From DATFAS01 sp035254305 (GTDB taxonomy: Bacteria > Bacillota > Bacilli > Aneurinibacillales > RAOX-1), in the NCBI GenBank assembly GCA_035254305.1, contig DATFAS010000045.1, positions 1-57,782 of the forward strand: DNA of 57,782 nt, in the 5' to 3' direction. Numbering within the stretch: the stretch's first letter is position 1; each line of letters starts with the position of its first letter. The notes beneath the pieces are model-generated. The model was not told the origin of the DNA. It did not search any database and saw only the letters and a list, made by a program, of their open reading frames with translations. Made by a program: the position numbers and the translations under genes. Of the stretch, positions 44,943 through 53,111 are shown one piece after another.

Positions 44943-44989
44943 AAAAAAGAAGAGAGATAGAACGCATGAATAAGCGTTTCTATCTCTCA
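44943..44989 (-). terminator. Intrinsic terminator between pbpB and spoVD
   Basis: On the minus strand GAGAGATAGAAACGC pairs with GCGTTCTATCTCTC (one bulged A, 8-nt loop), followed by TTCTTTTTT. It lets pbpB end and spoVD begin a separate transcription unit, as expected if spoVD is under sporulation control. Confidence 0.88.
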
Positions 44990-44996
44990 TTTTTTC

Positions 44997-47294
44997 CTAT
45001 GGATGAGGAGCCGTAGGAGAATCTTTATTTTTACTTTTATTTTTCTTCTCAGGTTCTTTTAACGGGTGATGATCCTTTGGTGGGGGAGGACCTTGGCCTT
45101 TCCCAACTGACTGATCTTTATTTTCTTGCTTGGATGCTATTTCTTGATTAATCTGCTCTTCTAGTTGTTTTCCAGATTTAGGACCAAACACCACTGTTAA
45201 GGTTTGATCACCTGTTATCTGAGTTTTTGGAGGAATACTTTGGGAAACAACAAATCCTGTTCCTTGCATATCCACTTTAACCCCAGCTAGTGTACAAAAC
45301 TCCAATACCTCACGTAAGGTTTTGCCGGTAAAATCAGGCATTCGTCCCTTACTATCCCCATCAGTTACTAAGTATACAGTTTCTCCTTGAAGTAATTCTT
45401 CACCCTCTGGAGGATATTGTTGAGTAATATTACTTCCTTCTCCGATTACTTGTACCTTAATGCCCATCCCCTCTAAGCCTTGGCCTGCAGCTGTCGACGT
45501 TTGTCCCACAAGGTTAGGTGCTTTTAGCGTATTCGCCTTTTCCACCTTGACTTCTTTGGCAGTTTCATCCGGTTTTATCTTCAGATACTGAAGACTATTC
45601 TGCATAACGCTTTTAAAGATCGGTGCCACAACATCCTTGGCTCCTGACGCATAATCTACTTCTGGTTGATCTGCCACTACATAAACAAGCAGCCTAGGGT
45701 TTTCCTTCGGTGCAAATCCAATAAACGAGAAAATATATTTATTTTCTTGATATTTTCCATTATCACCAACAACCTGTGCGGTTCCCGTTTTACCCGCCAC
45801 ATGATAACCGTCAAGATAATACCATTTTCCCGTTCCATTCGTTACTACGGTCTCAAGAATATCTCTAACTTGTTTAGCAGTATCCGTAGTGACAACATTC
45901 CGAACCACTTCTTTGTCCATTTTTTGGATGGCTTCGCCCGTTTGAGGGTTACGAATTTCCTTAATAATATGTGGTTTAAGCAAATCCCCCCCATTGGCTA
46001 CTGCGCCCACTGCAGCCACCTGCTGAATAGCTGTTACAGCCACCCCCTGACCAAATGTCATAGATGCCACATCACGGGGATAGAGACTATTCTTGTCTCT
46101 CAATGTAGCTGCCGATTCACCCGGAAGACCAATTCCTGTTTCTTTCCCAAAGCCAAATTTCTCAAAGTAGTCATAAAGCTTGTCCTTGCCCAAACGCTCG
46201 TAACCAAGAATAGTGAACAATACATTACTAGATTGTTGCACACCATTTAAGAAAGAAATCGTTCCCCATCCAACCTTATTATAGTCATTAACTGGAACAC
46301 CAAGTTCTTTACGAAAATAGCTTCCTGACTTATAGGTTTCATTGTTATGGTAGACTCCTTCTTGAATGGCTGCTGCTAGAGTCACAATTTTGAACGTAGA
46401 ACCCGGTTCAAACTTCGCACTAATTGAAAAGTTTGTCCAATTTTGTATAGAAGAATAACTGTTCGGGTTAAAGCTAGGCCGATTCGCCATGGCTAGAATT
46501 TCCCCTGTATTTGGATCTGCCACAATGACGGACAATGCTTTCGCCTTTACTTGTTTAGAAATATTATTTAGAGCATCCTCTACGTAATTTTGTATCTGAT
46601 AGTCAATGGTTAGATAGACATCATTTCCGTCTTTTGCGGGTTTGAAACTTTCTGTTCCATCCGGTAGTTTATATCCTTTTCGATCCTTTAGAAGTTTATA
46701 TTCTCCTTTTTCACCTTTTAGTTGATCATCATAGACTTTCTCAATCCCCATCATAGGTTTTCCATCAAGATCAACAAATCCAAGGACATGTGAAGAAAAT
46801 GAATCATTTGGATAGTACCTCTTCTTATCCTCATAAAGAATAATCCCTGGTAGCTTTAAATTACTAACCTGCTGTGCCTTCTCCTCATCGATCTTATAAC
46901 CACCGGGTCGAAGTTCTACTTGTGTCCGATCATCCTTTTGTCCATTCCCAATAATTTCTGCTATCTTTTCTGATGGCATTCCCAAAATCGGAGATAGCTT
47001 TTGAGAGGTTTCAAATACATTTTGCACATACCCCTGATCATTTTTATCCCATTGCTTCAACTTAGCGATAACCGTATAAGCTTTAGATGTATAGGCAAGC
47101 AACTCACCCTTACGATCAAAAATCGTTCCCCTTTTCGGTTCAATAGTGACATTGCGTTCCCATTGAGCCTGGGCATCTTTCATTAACCAATCAGCGTTAA
47201 CGGTTTGAATCCAAAATAGGCGAAAGCTCAATAAAAAAAAGAGGAAGGTGAAGACTCCCCCTAGAAACAACGTGCGCAGTTTAATCCTGTTCAA
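44997..47294 (-). CDS. pbpB: Division penicillin-binding protein 2B (class B PBP, FtsI) with two PASTA domains
   Basis: PBP 2B is the septal transpeptidase acting with FtsW, DivIB, DivIC and FtsL. One membrane segment (LFLGGVFTFLFFLLSFRLFW) precedes the dimer domain and the transpeptidase, with FEPGSTFKIVTLAAAIQ and VAGKTGTAQVVGD. Two PASTA repeats (APNLVGQTSTAAGQGLEGMG and MPDFTGKTLREVLEFCTLAG) and a charged Pro/Lys-rich tail end it. The frame runs to 47336, but GGGAGGGG lies 7 nt before a TTG at 47294, giving MNRIKLRT and 765 residues. Confidence 0.95.
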   Translation of the reverse strand: MNRIKLRTLFLGGVFTFLFFLLSFRLFWIQTVNADWLMKDAQAQWERNVTIEPKRGTIFDRKGELLAYTSKAYTVIAKLKQWDKNDQGYVQNVFETSQKLSPILGMPSEKIAEIIGNGQKDDRTQVELRPGGYKIDEEKAQQVSNLKLPGIILYEDKKRYYPNDSFSSHVLGFVDLDGKPMMGIEKVYDDQLKGEKGEYKLLKDRKGYKLPDGTESFKPAKDGNDVYLTIDYQIQNYVEDALNNISKQVKAKALSVIVADPNTGEILAMANRPSFNPNSYSSIQNWTNFSISAKFEPGSTFKIVTLAAAIQEGVYHNNETYKSGSYFRKELGVPVNDYNKVGWGTISFLNGVQQSSNVLFTILGYERLGKDKLYDYFEKFGFGKETGIGLPGESAATLRDKNSLYPRDVASMTFGQGVAVTAIQQVAAVGAVANGGDLLKPHIIKEIRNPQTGEAIQKMDKEVVRNVVTTDTAKQVRDILETVVTNGTGKWYYLDGYHVAGKTGTAQVVGDNGKYQENKYIFSFIGFAPKENPRLLVYVVADQPEVDYASGAKDVVAPIFKSVMQNSLQYLKIKPDETAKEVKVEKANTLKAPNLVGQTSTAAGQGLEGMGIKVQVIGEGSNITQQYPPEGEELLQGETVYLVTDGDSKGRMPDFTGKTLREVLEFCTLAGVKVDMQGTGFVVSQSIPPKTQITGDQTLTVVFGPKSGKQLEEQINQEIASKQENKDQSVGKGQGPPPPKDHHPLKEPEKKNKSKNKDSPTAPHP

Positions 47295-47319
47295 ATTAGG
47301 CTCCCCTCCCGTGCTGGTG

Positions 47320-47697
47320 CTAGTGGGATAACACACGAACTGTGCTGTTCTTGCTCGTCATGCCTAATTCCCGCTGAGCGATGTCTAAGATGCGTTCTCT
47401 TTTACTTAGCTCATCAATTTTTAGCTTTAAGCTAGAGTTCTGCTCCTGTGTTTTCTTTACCATTTCCTTATTTGTTTCAATTTCATAATTATACTGGGAA
47501 ATTAACGAATACCTCGATAAAATAAAACCCGATATACAAACAATGACAATAACAGTAAGTAAATAGAGTAGTTTTTCTTCAACTGGAATACCATACTTAA
47601 CTTGAGTCTTTGCCACTTCTCTTGTCTGGGGTGGCTGAATTTGCTGTCTTTCCCTATTTAATTTTACAGCTAGATTGCCATGGGGGCCACTTCGCAA
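47320..47697 (-). CDS. ftsL: Cell division protein FtsL
   Basis: This small bitopic protein forms a complex with DivIC and DivIB and is a rate-limiting, unstable division factor in B. subtilis. A 43-residue basic cytoplasmic tail leads to a transmembrane helix (LLYLLTVIVIVCISGFILS), followed by a leucine-zipper-like coiled coil (ETNKEMVKKTQEQNSSLKLK) and the usual ERILDIAQRELGMT end. TTG start at 47697 behind GGAGAGGAG, 7 nt spacing; 125 residues. It sits between rsmH and pbpB as expected. Confidence 0.92.
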   Translation of the reverse strand: MRSGPHGNLAVKLNRERQQIQPPQTREVAKTQVKYGIPVEEKLLYLLTVIVIVCISGFILSRYSLISQYNYEIETNKEMVKKTQEQNSSLKLKIDELSKRERILDIAQRELGMTSKNSTVRVLSH

Positions 47698-47717
47698 GGG
47701 AATTCTCCTCTCCTACT

Positions 47718-48662
47718 TCACTGGTTTGATCCCAATTTCTCTGCTATCCTCAGTTTTGCTGAACGAGCCCGGTTGTTATTCGTCAGCTCTTCTTCTCCAG
47801 GAAGGATGGGTTTGCGATTGATGATCTTTAAAGTTGGGTGATTATTACAGACACACTGTGGAAAATCTGGCGGACATGTGCATCCACCGGTATATTCTTG
47901 AAACACTTGTTTACAGATACGATCCTCTAAAGAATGAAAGGTAATGACACTTACACGACCGCCTGGCTTTAACAATTGAATCGCATGAACTAGGGATTCT
48001 CGAAAAGCCCCTAACTCGTCATTAACAGCAATACGAATCGCCTGAAATGTTCTCTTCGCAGGGTGCCCTCCCGTTCTTCTGGCAGGTGCTGGAATTCCTT
48101 TTTTAATTAGTTCCACAAGCTCACCCGTTGTTTCAATTGGCTTTTCCTGCCTAGCACGAATAATCTCTCTAGCAATTTGGCGTGAAAATTTCTCCTCACC
48201 ATACTGAAAAATCATATCTGCTATTTTCTTTTCATCCCATTCATTCACAATTTCTCTTGCTGTTAGTTCCTGTTCTTGGTCCATGCGCATATCTAATGCT
48301 GCATCCGCGTGATAGCTGAACCCTCTATCCCCCTCATCAAGCTGTGGTGAAGAGACACCAAGGTCATAGAGTATACCATCCACATGGGAGTAACCGGCCT
48401 CTTTAACAACTTGGTCGATTCGGCGAAAATTACTCTTTACAATGAGTACCTTCTCCCCATAAATCTTTAATTTTTCTTTTGCATTAGCAAGTGCTATATC
48501 ATCCTGATCGATACAAATCAGACGTCCCTTATCAGATAGTTGGGCAGCAATTCGTTCACTATGTCCCGCACCACCTAAAGTACAATCAACATAAACACTA
48601 GATGAATGTATATTTAAGCCATTTACTGCTTCATCCTTCATTACTGTGATATGGTGGAACAT
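47718..48662 (-). CDS. rsmH: 16S rRNA (cytosine1402-N4)-methyltransferase
   Basis: RsmH (MraW) methylates C1402 in the ribosomal P site using S-adenosylmethionine. The SAM-binding motif VDCTLGGAGHSERI is near residue 30, and GILYDLGVSSPQLDEGDRGFSY and ARRTGGHPAKRTFQAIRIAVNDE are characteristic, as is the late ITFHSLEDRICKQVF. It is 314 residues. AGAGGTGAATAAAA precedes the ATG. It follows mraZ by 15 bp. Confidence 0.97.
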   Translation of the reverse strand: MFHHITVMKDEAVNGLNIHSSSVYVDCTLGGAGHSERIAAQLSDKGRLICIDQDDIALANAKEKLKIYGEKVLIVKSNFRRIDQVVKEAGYSHVDGILYDLGVSSPQLDEGDRGFSYHADAALDMRMDQEQELTAREIVNEWDEKKIADMIFQYGEEKFSRQIAREIIRARQEKPIETTGELVELIKKGIPAPARRTGGHPAKRTFQAIRIAVNDELGAFRESLVHAIQLLKPGGRVSVITFHSLEDRICKQVFQEYTGGCTCPPDFPQCVCNNHPTLKIINRKPILPGEEELTNNNRARSAKLRIAEKLGSNQ

Positions 48663-48677
48663 TTTTATTCACCTCTT

Positions 48678-49109
48678 CTATAAATCAAAGTCCACAATTT
48701 TTTCTGCAATCTCGTTGAAGGATTCCCCAGATTGGGCATTATATTCCTCCCATAAGGTTGAACTCCAAATCTCTACACGACTAGACACGCCAATAATCAC
48801 ACAATCCCGTTCTAGGCTGGCATGTTGGCGAAGCGTTCCTGGTATATTTACCCTTCCCTGCTTATCTAGCTCACATTCAGTGGCTCCAGAAAAAAAGAAA
48901 CGGGTAAAGGCTCTTGCATCCGACCGAGTAAAAGGAAGAGATTTTAATTTAGCTTCTAGCTGCTTCCATTCCTCCATAGGGTAAACGAATAAACATTTGT
49001 CGAGTCCACGGGTTATAACAAAACTTTCCCCTAAGTCTTCACGAAACTTAGCTGGGATAATCATTCTGCCCTTCTCATCAATACTATGTTGATATTCCCC
49101 CATGAACAT
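48678..49109 (-). CDS. mraZ: Transcriptional regulator MraZ
   Basis: MraZ is a swapped-hairpin AbrB-fold protein that represses the dcw cluster by binding direct repeats upstream of itself. Two SpoVT-AbrB-type halves are visible: YQHSIDEKGRMIIPAKFRED and ECELDKQGRVNIPGTLRQ. It is 143 residues. GGGGTGAGTAAAC precedes the ATG at 49109, and that site is itself part of the repeat series, so operator and ribosome binding site overlap. Confidence 0.96.
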   Translation of the reverse strand: MFMGEYQHSIDEKGRMIIPAKFREDLGESFVITRGLDKCLFVYPMEEWKQLEAKLKSLPFTRSDARAFTRFFFSGATECELDKQGRVNIPGTLRQHASLERDCVIIGVSSRVEIWSSTLWEEYNAQSGESFNEIAEKIVDFDL

Positions 49110-49120
49110 GTTTACTCACC

Positions 49121-49165
49121 CCACTTCGCCCCACATTACCCCCACTTTATACCACTTTTCACCAC
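49121..49165 (-). promoter_or_regulatory. MraZ operator: five GTGG direct repeats
   Basis: GTGG (CCAC on the plus strand) recurs at 49121, 49131, 49142, 49152 and 49162, spaced 10, 11, 10 and 10 bp, one helical turn apart. MraZ of other bacteria binds TGGGN-type repeats at this period. A -10-like TATAAA (49146-49151) is embedded in the array, so binding should block the mraZ promoter. Confidence 0.75.
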
Positions 49166-49184
49166 TGAATAACTATTCGTGAAT

Positions 49185-49220
49185 AAAAAAAAAAATCCTG
49201 CTTCTTAAACAGGATTTTTT
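49185..49220 (-). terminator. Intrinsic terminator after ahcY
   Basis: On the minus strand AAAAATCCTG and CAGGATTTTT pair around a 9-nt loop, followed by a long T-run. It isolates ahcY from the mraZ/dcw operon. Confidence 0.88.
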
Positions 49221-49237
49221 CGTGAAGAATAGGCGAT

Positions 49238-50497
49238 TTATTCAGCCCAACTTTCAAGATAGTTCTTTTGTTCTACCGTCAACTCATCAATACGGATACC
49301 TAGTGCTTCAAGCTTATATCTAGCTACTTGTTCATCTAGGTCATAAGGTACATTAACTACCTTGTTTCCTAATTCTTTATATTTTTCATTCACATAGGCT
49401 AATGATACAGCCTGTAGAGCAAACGTCATATCCATGATTTCTGCAGGATGTCCATCACCTGCAGCCAAATTCACAAGACGACCTTCTGCAAGCAAGTAAA
49501 TTTTGCGACCATCTTTTAATTGAAATTCTTCTATATCCTTACGAACGGTGCGTGAAGAGACAGCAAGTGCATTTAATTCAACCTTATTCACTTCTACATC
49601 GAAGTGTCCAGCATTAGATAGAATAGCTCCATCTTTCATTTGGGCCATATGTTCACCACGGATTACATCTTTATTCCCCGTTACCGTAACGAAATAATCT
49701 CCAACCTTAGCTGCTTGTGCCATAGGCATAACCTCAAAGCCATCCATATAAGCTTCCACTGCTTTAATCGCATTAATCTCAGTAACCACTACCTTCGCCC
49801 CAAGTCCTTTAGCTCGAAGAGCAACACCTCGTCCACACCAACCATATCCAACAACCACAACGGTTTTACCAGCTACAACTAGATTTGTCGTGCGATTAAT
49901 TCCATCCCATACGGATTGTCCTGTCCCGTATCGATTATCAAATAGGTATTTACAGAAAGCATCATTGACAGCAACCATTGGGAATTTCAATTCTCCTGCT
50001 TTATCCAATGCTTTCAAACGAAGAATTCCTGTAGTTGTCTCCTCACAACCTCCACGAACCTGTGATAAGAGATCTTGTCTTTCAGTATGTAGAATAGTGA
50101 CTAAGTCCCCACCATCATCAATAATTAGATCTGGCTTTGTTTCCAATGTTTTAATGAAATGTGATTTATATTCTTCGGGATCTGGATTATATTTGGCAAA
50201 TACCTGGATGCCATCCTCAACTAATGCTGCACACACATCATCTTGGGTAGACAATGGGTTACTTCCCGTAATCGTAACCTCTGCTCCCCCTGCTTGAACG
50301 ACCTTAGCTAAATAAGCCGTTTTGGCTTCTAAATGTAGTGAAATGGCTACTTTTAATCCTTTAAAAGGTAATTCCTGCTCAAAACGATCACGAATCCGAT
50401 TAAGAACAGGCATATGTTCTTTCACCCATTCAATCTTTAAATGTCCACTTGGAGCAAGAGACATATCCTTAACAATACTTTCGTTTACTTTGTTCAT
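49238..50497 (-). CDS. ahcY: Adenosylhomocysteinase (S-adenosylhomocysteine hydrolase)
   Basis: This NAD-dependent enzyme splits S-adenosylhomocysteine to adenosine and homocysteine in one step. Substrate-domain motifs are SLHLEAKTAYLAKVVQAGGA and DDGGDLVTILH, then GGCEETTTGILRLKAL and the catalytic Lys-Asp in VNDAFCKYLFDNRYGTGQS. The NAD motif VVVGYGWCGRGVA follows. It is 419 residues, the short form common in archaea and thermophiles. Short-form homologues that act on S-inosylhomocysteine exist and cannot be excluded. AGGAGGAATATAAAGCTA precedes the ATG. It is inserted between bshC and mraZ, which are neighbours in B. subtilis. Confidence 0.93.
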   Translation of the reverse strand: MNKVNESIVKDMSLAPSGHLKIEWVKEHMPVLNRIRDRFEQELPFKGLKVAISLHLEAKTAYLAKVVQAGGAEVTITGSNPLSTQDDVCAALVEDGIQVFAKYNPDPEEYKSHFIKTLETKPDLIIDDGGDLVTILHTERQDLLSQVRGGCEETTTGILRLKALDKAGELKFPMVAVNDAFCKYLFDNRYGTGQSVWDGINRTTNLVVAGKTVVVVGYGWCGRGVALRAKGLGAKVVVTEINAIKAVEAYMDGFEVMPMAQAAKVGDYFVTVTGNKDVIRGEHMAQMKDGAILSNAGHFDVEVNKVELNALAVSSRTVRKDIEEFQLKDGRKIYLLAEGRLVNLAAGDGHPAEIMDMTFALQAVSLAYVNEKYKELGNKVVNVPYDLDEQVARYKLEALGIRIDELTVEQKNYLESWAE

Positions 50498-50521
50498 TAG
50501 CTTTATATTCCTCCTAATGTA

Positions 50522-52141
50522 CTATATGTAAATTAATTTATGATTGGCGGTTACAGATAAAGTCTGTTTAAGTATATCATGAATGAAACAAGTTCCATAT
50601 TTATTAAGATATCCAAAAACATTATAAACCCTCTCCTGTGGTGTATCTAACGGATAAAGGGATTGTTTAATACTTGACCATTGCCTAAGGCTTGACTGAT
50701 GCCTTGCCTCAAGAGCAGAATAAGTTTTCCGTTGTAAAAAATCAATATGAGCAAGAATCCTTTGTCTATTCGCTTCTCCAAGTTTCCTAGCTCCTGGTTC
50801 AACTTGACAAATACTTTCAAGGAAAGGCTGATATAAATCGGTTAATTGATTCTTGAACGCATCAAATTCATGATCAATCACATCAGCGCCTTGTTCACTT
50901 AGCCACACTTCTCGTTTCGCTTCCCACTGATAACAAGCCTCTTCGTAGGAAAGATGGTATCTATCCATATAAGAAGCAATATTTCGATCAATGATCGTAA
51001 AAGTCAATCTTGGATAAACGATAGGCATCTGTAATCCAAAACTTTCAAAAACCGGTTTTAATTCTGCCCAATATGCGATTTCGCCCGGTCCTCCAACGAA
51101 TGCTGCAACAGGAAAAAGATATTCCTGCATAATCGGGCGACTTACCACGTTCGCACTAAAAAGGCAAGGATTATGAACAAGTTGATCCTTTAATTCATCC
51201 TGGGTAAAACGATACCTACCATTCTTGCTTATTAAATGATGATTCTGCCATGTCATAAGGTGACGTTCTTGATCAAGATGGAGAAAGAAGTGAGCATTTC
51301 CTTGCAAATTTTCCAATTGTGGCTTATAACCATCTTGCATTAGCTTCTGCTCTTGGCTTAATAGTATGCTCTCCATGTTCCGCTTGATCAGCTGTGTAAA
51401 AATCGGAACTTCCATCTCCCGAATCAAGGGGTCAGCTGAATCCACAAGGATAAGTCCATGTTCCCCAAATAAAGAAGATATAATCATAGCAAATAAATCA
51501 TTTAATTTATCTGTTTGCTCCACCATTCTAAGCAGGTCATCCTTCAGCTTTTGCTGATAAGGGCTATCTGGGAGATATTCGAAGAAACATCGGATGGCTT
51601 CTTGAAATTCTGTGGAAGGTATGCTGATTTCACTTACTGAAGCTTTAGGTTTTCCCTTTTCTGAAAGCTTGACCTTCTTTATTTCCCCGGCAGCATTCTC
51701 TACAAACAGATGATTCACTTCTGCAAAATCATGATCCTCACTAGCAATCCAGAAAACAGGCACAATTTCGTTTCCGGTTTCTTCCTTCATCTCCTGGGCA
51801 AGCTTTAAGAGTGTGATCGCCTTAGAAATGACGTACAATGGTCCGGTTAACAACCCTGCCTGTTGTCCCCCAATCACTACAAATGTACCACTCGATCGCA
51901 GCTTCTCTATGTTATCGGCTACCATCTCGTAATTGTTAAGACGCTTGTTATATGCCATTAGTGCTTCTACAAGCTTATCACGGTTTACATGGGTTTGCTC
52001 AGATAGACGAAGCATTCTTTCTTGCCATGAATCCCGGACGTAGGGGTTGTACGAAAAATAATTTTCCACCTTAGAATAATTGAACAAATAGTCACTCATC
52101 AACTGACTACTTGGTATTGGATTGATTTCAACGACTTGCAC
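50522..52141 (-). CDS. bshC: Putative cysteine ligase BshC (bacillithiol synthesis)
   Basis: BshC adds cysteine to glucosaminyl malate, completing bacillithiol, the main low-molecular-weight thiol of many Bacillales. The Rossmann core has GTFVVIGGQQAGLLTGPLYVISKAI, and VPVFWIASEDHDFAEVNHLF follows. Mid-protein VSRPIMQEYLFPVAAFVGGPGE and a C-terminal coiled-coil region with GARKLGEANRQRILAHIDFL are family typical. It is 539 residues, full length. Start GTG at 52141 follows GGGAGGCAGTGCTTC. It lies 24 bp before ahcY. Confidence 0.95.
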   Translation of the reverse strand: MQVVEINPIPSSQLMSDYLFNYSKVENYFSYNPYVRDSWQERMLRLSEQTHVNRDKLVEALMAYNKRLNNYEMVADNIEKLRSSGTFVVIGGQQAGLLTGPLYVISKAITLLKLAQEMKEETGNEIVPVFWIASEDHDFAEVNHLFVENAAGEIKKVKLSEKGKPKASVSEISIPSTEFQEAIRCFFEYLPDSPYQQKLKDDLLRMVEQTDKLNDLFAMIISSLFGEHGLILVDSADPLIREMEVPIFTQLIKRNMESILLSQEQKLMQDGYKPQLENLQGNAHFFLHLDQERHLMTWQNHHLISKNGRYRFTQDELKDQLVHNPCLFSANVVSRPIMQEYLFPVAAFVGGPGEIAYWAELKPVFESFGLQMPIVYPRLTFTIIDRNIASYMDRYHLSYEEACYQWEAKREVWLSEQGADVIDHEFDAFKNQLTDLYQPFLESICQVEPGARKLGEANRQRILAHIDFLQRKTYSALEARHQSSLRQWSSIKQSLYPLDTPQERVYNVFGYLNKYGTCFIHDILKQTLSVTANHKLIYI

Positions 52142-52184
52142 GAAGCACTGCCTCCCTTCTCATTTCCCTTCACTAGCACTACTC

Positions 52185-52236
52185 ATTATAGTAACTTACT
52201 TTATATTATCTATCAAAATCTCACACTATTTTATCA
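52185..52236 (-). promoter_or_regulatory. Candidate promoters upstream of bshC
   Basis: Two -10 elements face bshC: an extended TGATAAAAT (52228-52236) and a perfect TATAAT (52185-52190). Neither has a -35 close to consensus at 16-18 bp, so which one is used is unclear. Confidence 0.4.
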
Positions 52237-52305
52237 TATTTATGATCTTCTTTTCACTGAAATTAAAGAAAACTAGTTGCCCTTATGTGGAAACGAAAAA
52301 CAGAC

Positions 52306-52372
52306 AAAAAAGCTCCCTTTAAATAAATTAGCTTGAATTCGCTAAGTTATTCGAAGGAAGCTCCTTTTTTAC
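52306..52372 (-). terminator. Long hairpin terminator after the XRE-cupin gene
   Basis: On the minus strand AGCTTCCTT pairs with AAGGGAGCT (one G-U), extended inward by TTAGC/GCTAA, then TTTTTT. It lies 8 bp beyond the regulator stop codon and upstream of the bshC promoter region. Confidence 0.75.
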
Positions 52373-52379
52373 CTATATT

Positions 52380-52934
52380 TTAAAGTTTACCAAGCGATGT
52401 AAACACACATCGGACAGCCTGTTGCCCTTCATTTATAAGTTTAGGGGATAAATGACTATCAAAGAATATACTATCTCCTTCTTTTAGAAGATATTGCTCT
52501 TCCCCAACCTTTAGTGAAAGTTCGCCTTCTAAAACAATGATCGATTCTTCCCCTTCACTGTGGACAATTTGCAGATCTATACTCTCCTCTGATTGAATAC
52601 AAAGCTCTAGCATTTTGAGCCTGCTATTATTACTCTGACCAAGTAGCTCAAACCCAGCTGTTGTTCCAGGATAAACGATTTGTCTTCGATGTTCTTTTCT
52701 GACTATGTTTACCTGATTTACAGAAACATCTTCAAAAAAATGAACAATGGATGTATCTAGTGCTTTTGTAATTTTCCATAAAGTTTCCAAAGATGGCTGG
52801 GATATACCTCTTTCTACTTGACTAAGCAATCCTTTAGATAACCCCGTGCTCTGTGATAAGTCCTCTAATGTTTGGGCTTGTTTCTTTCGCAGTGCACGTA
52901 TTTTGCCCCCTATCCTTTCAATCGGTAAATTCAT
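52380..52934 (-). CDS. XRE-family regulator with C-terminal cupin domain
   Basis: Residues about 6-62 are a lambda-repressor-type helix-turn-helix (IGGKIRALRKKQAQTLEDLS, GLSKGLLSQVERGISQPSLE). Residues 115-180 are a cupin small-molecule domain (HSEGEESIIVLEGELSLKVG). Such proteins sense metabolites and control a neighbouring gene or transporter. The ATG at 52934 is preceded by GGGGAGG with only 2 nt spacing; a TTG seven codons upstream is the alternative. The ligand cannot be told from sequence. It sits between the ketopantoate reductase-like gene and bshC and has its own terminator. It is absent from the corresponding B. subtilis position. Confidence 0.88.
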   Translation of the reverse strand: MNLPIERIGGKIRALRKKQAQTLEDLSQSTGLSKGLLSQVERGISQPSLETLWKITKALDTSIVHFFEDVSVNQVNIVRKEHRRQIVYPGTTAGFELLGQSNNSRLKMLELCIQSEESIDLQIVHSEGEESIIVLEGELSLKVGEEQYLLKEGDSIFFDSHLSPKLINEGQQAVRCVFTSLGKL

Positions 52935-53111
52935 AACCTCCCCACTCCCCCACAAAACAAAAATTATCTTTACTTGCTATTTCCACAATGAGGAAGTTCT
53001 TCCCTGCTAAACTTTGTGAACAATATAGGAACAATGATTTTTTTAATCTATACAAAACCATAACAAGTGTTAACATTTTTAACTTCGCCCAACTATTTAA
53101 GAAACAAGTAA

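Noticed and set aside
45666..46250. A 194-codon plus-strand ORF opposite pbpB
   Set aside because: It is the antisense of a well-supported penicillin-binding domain, has no ribosome binding site and has unlikely composition.
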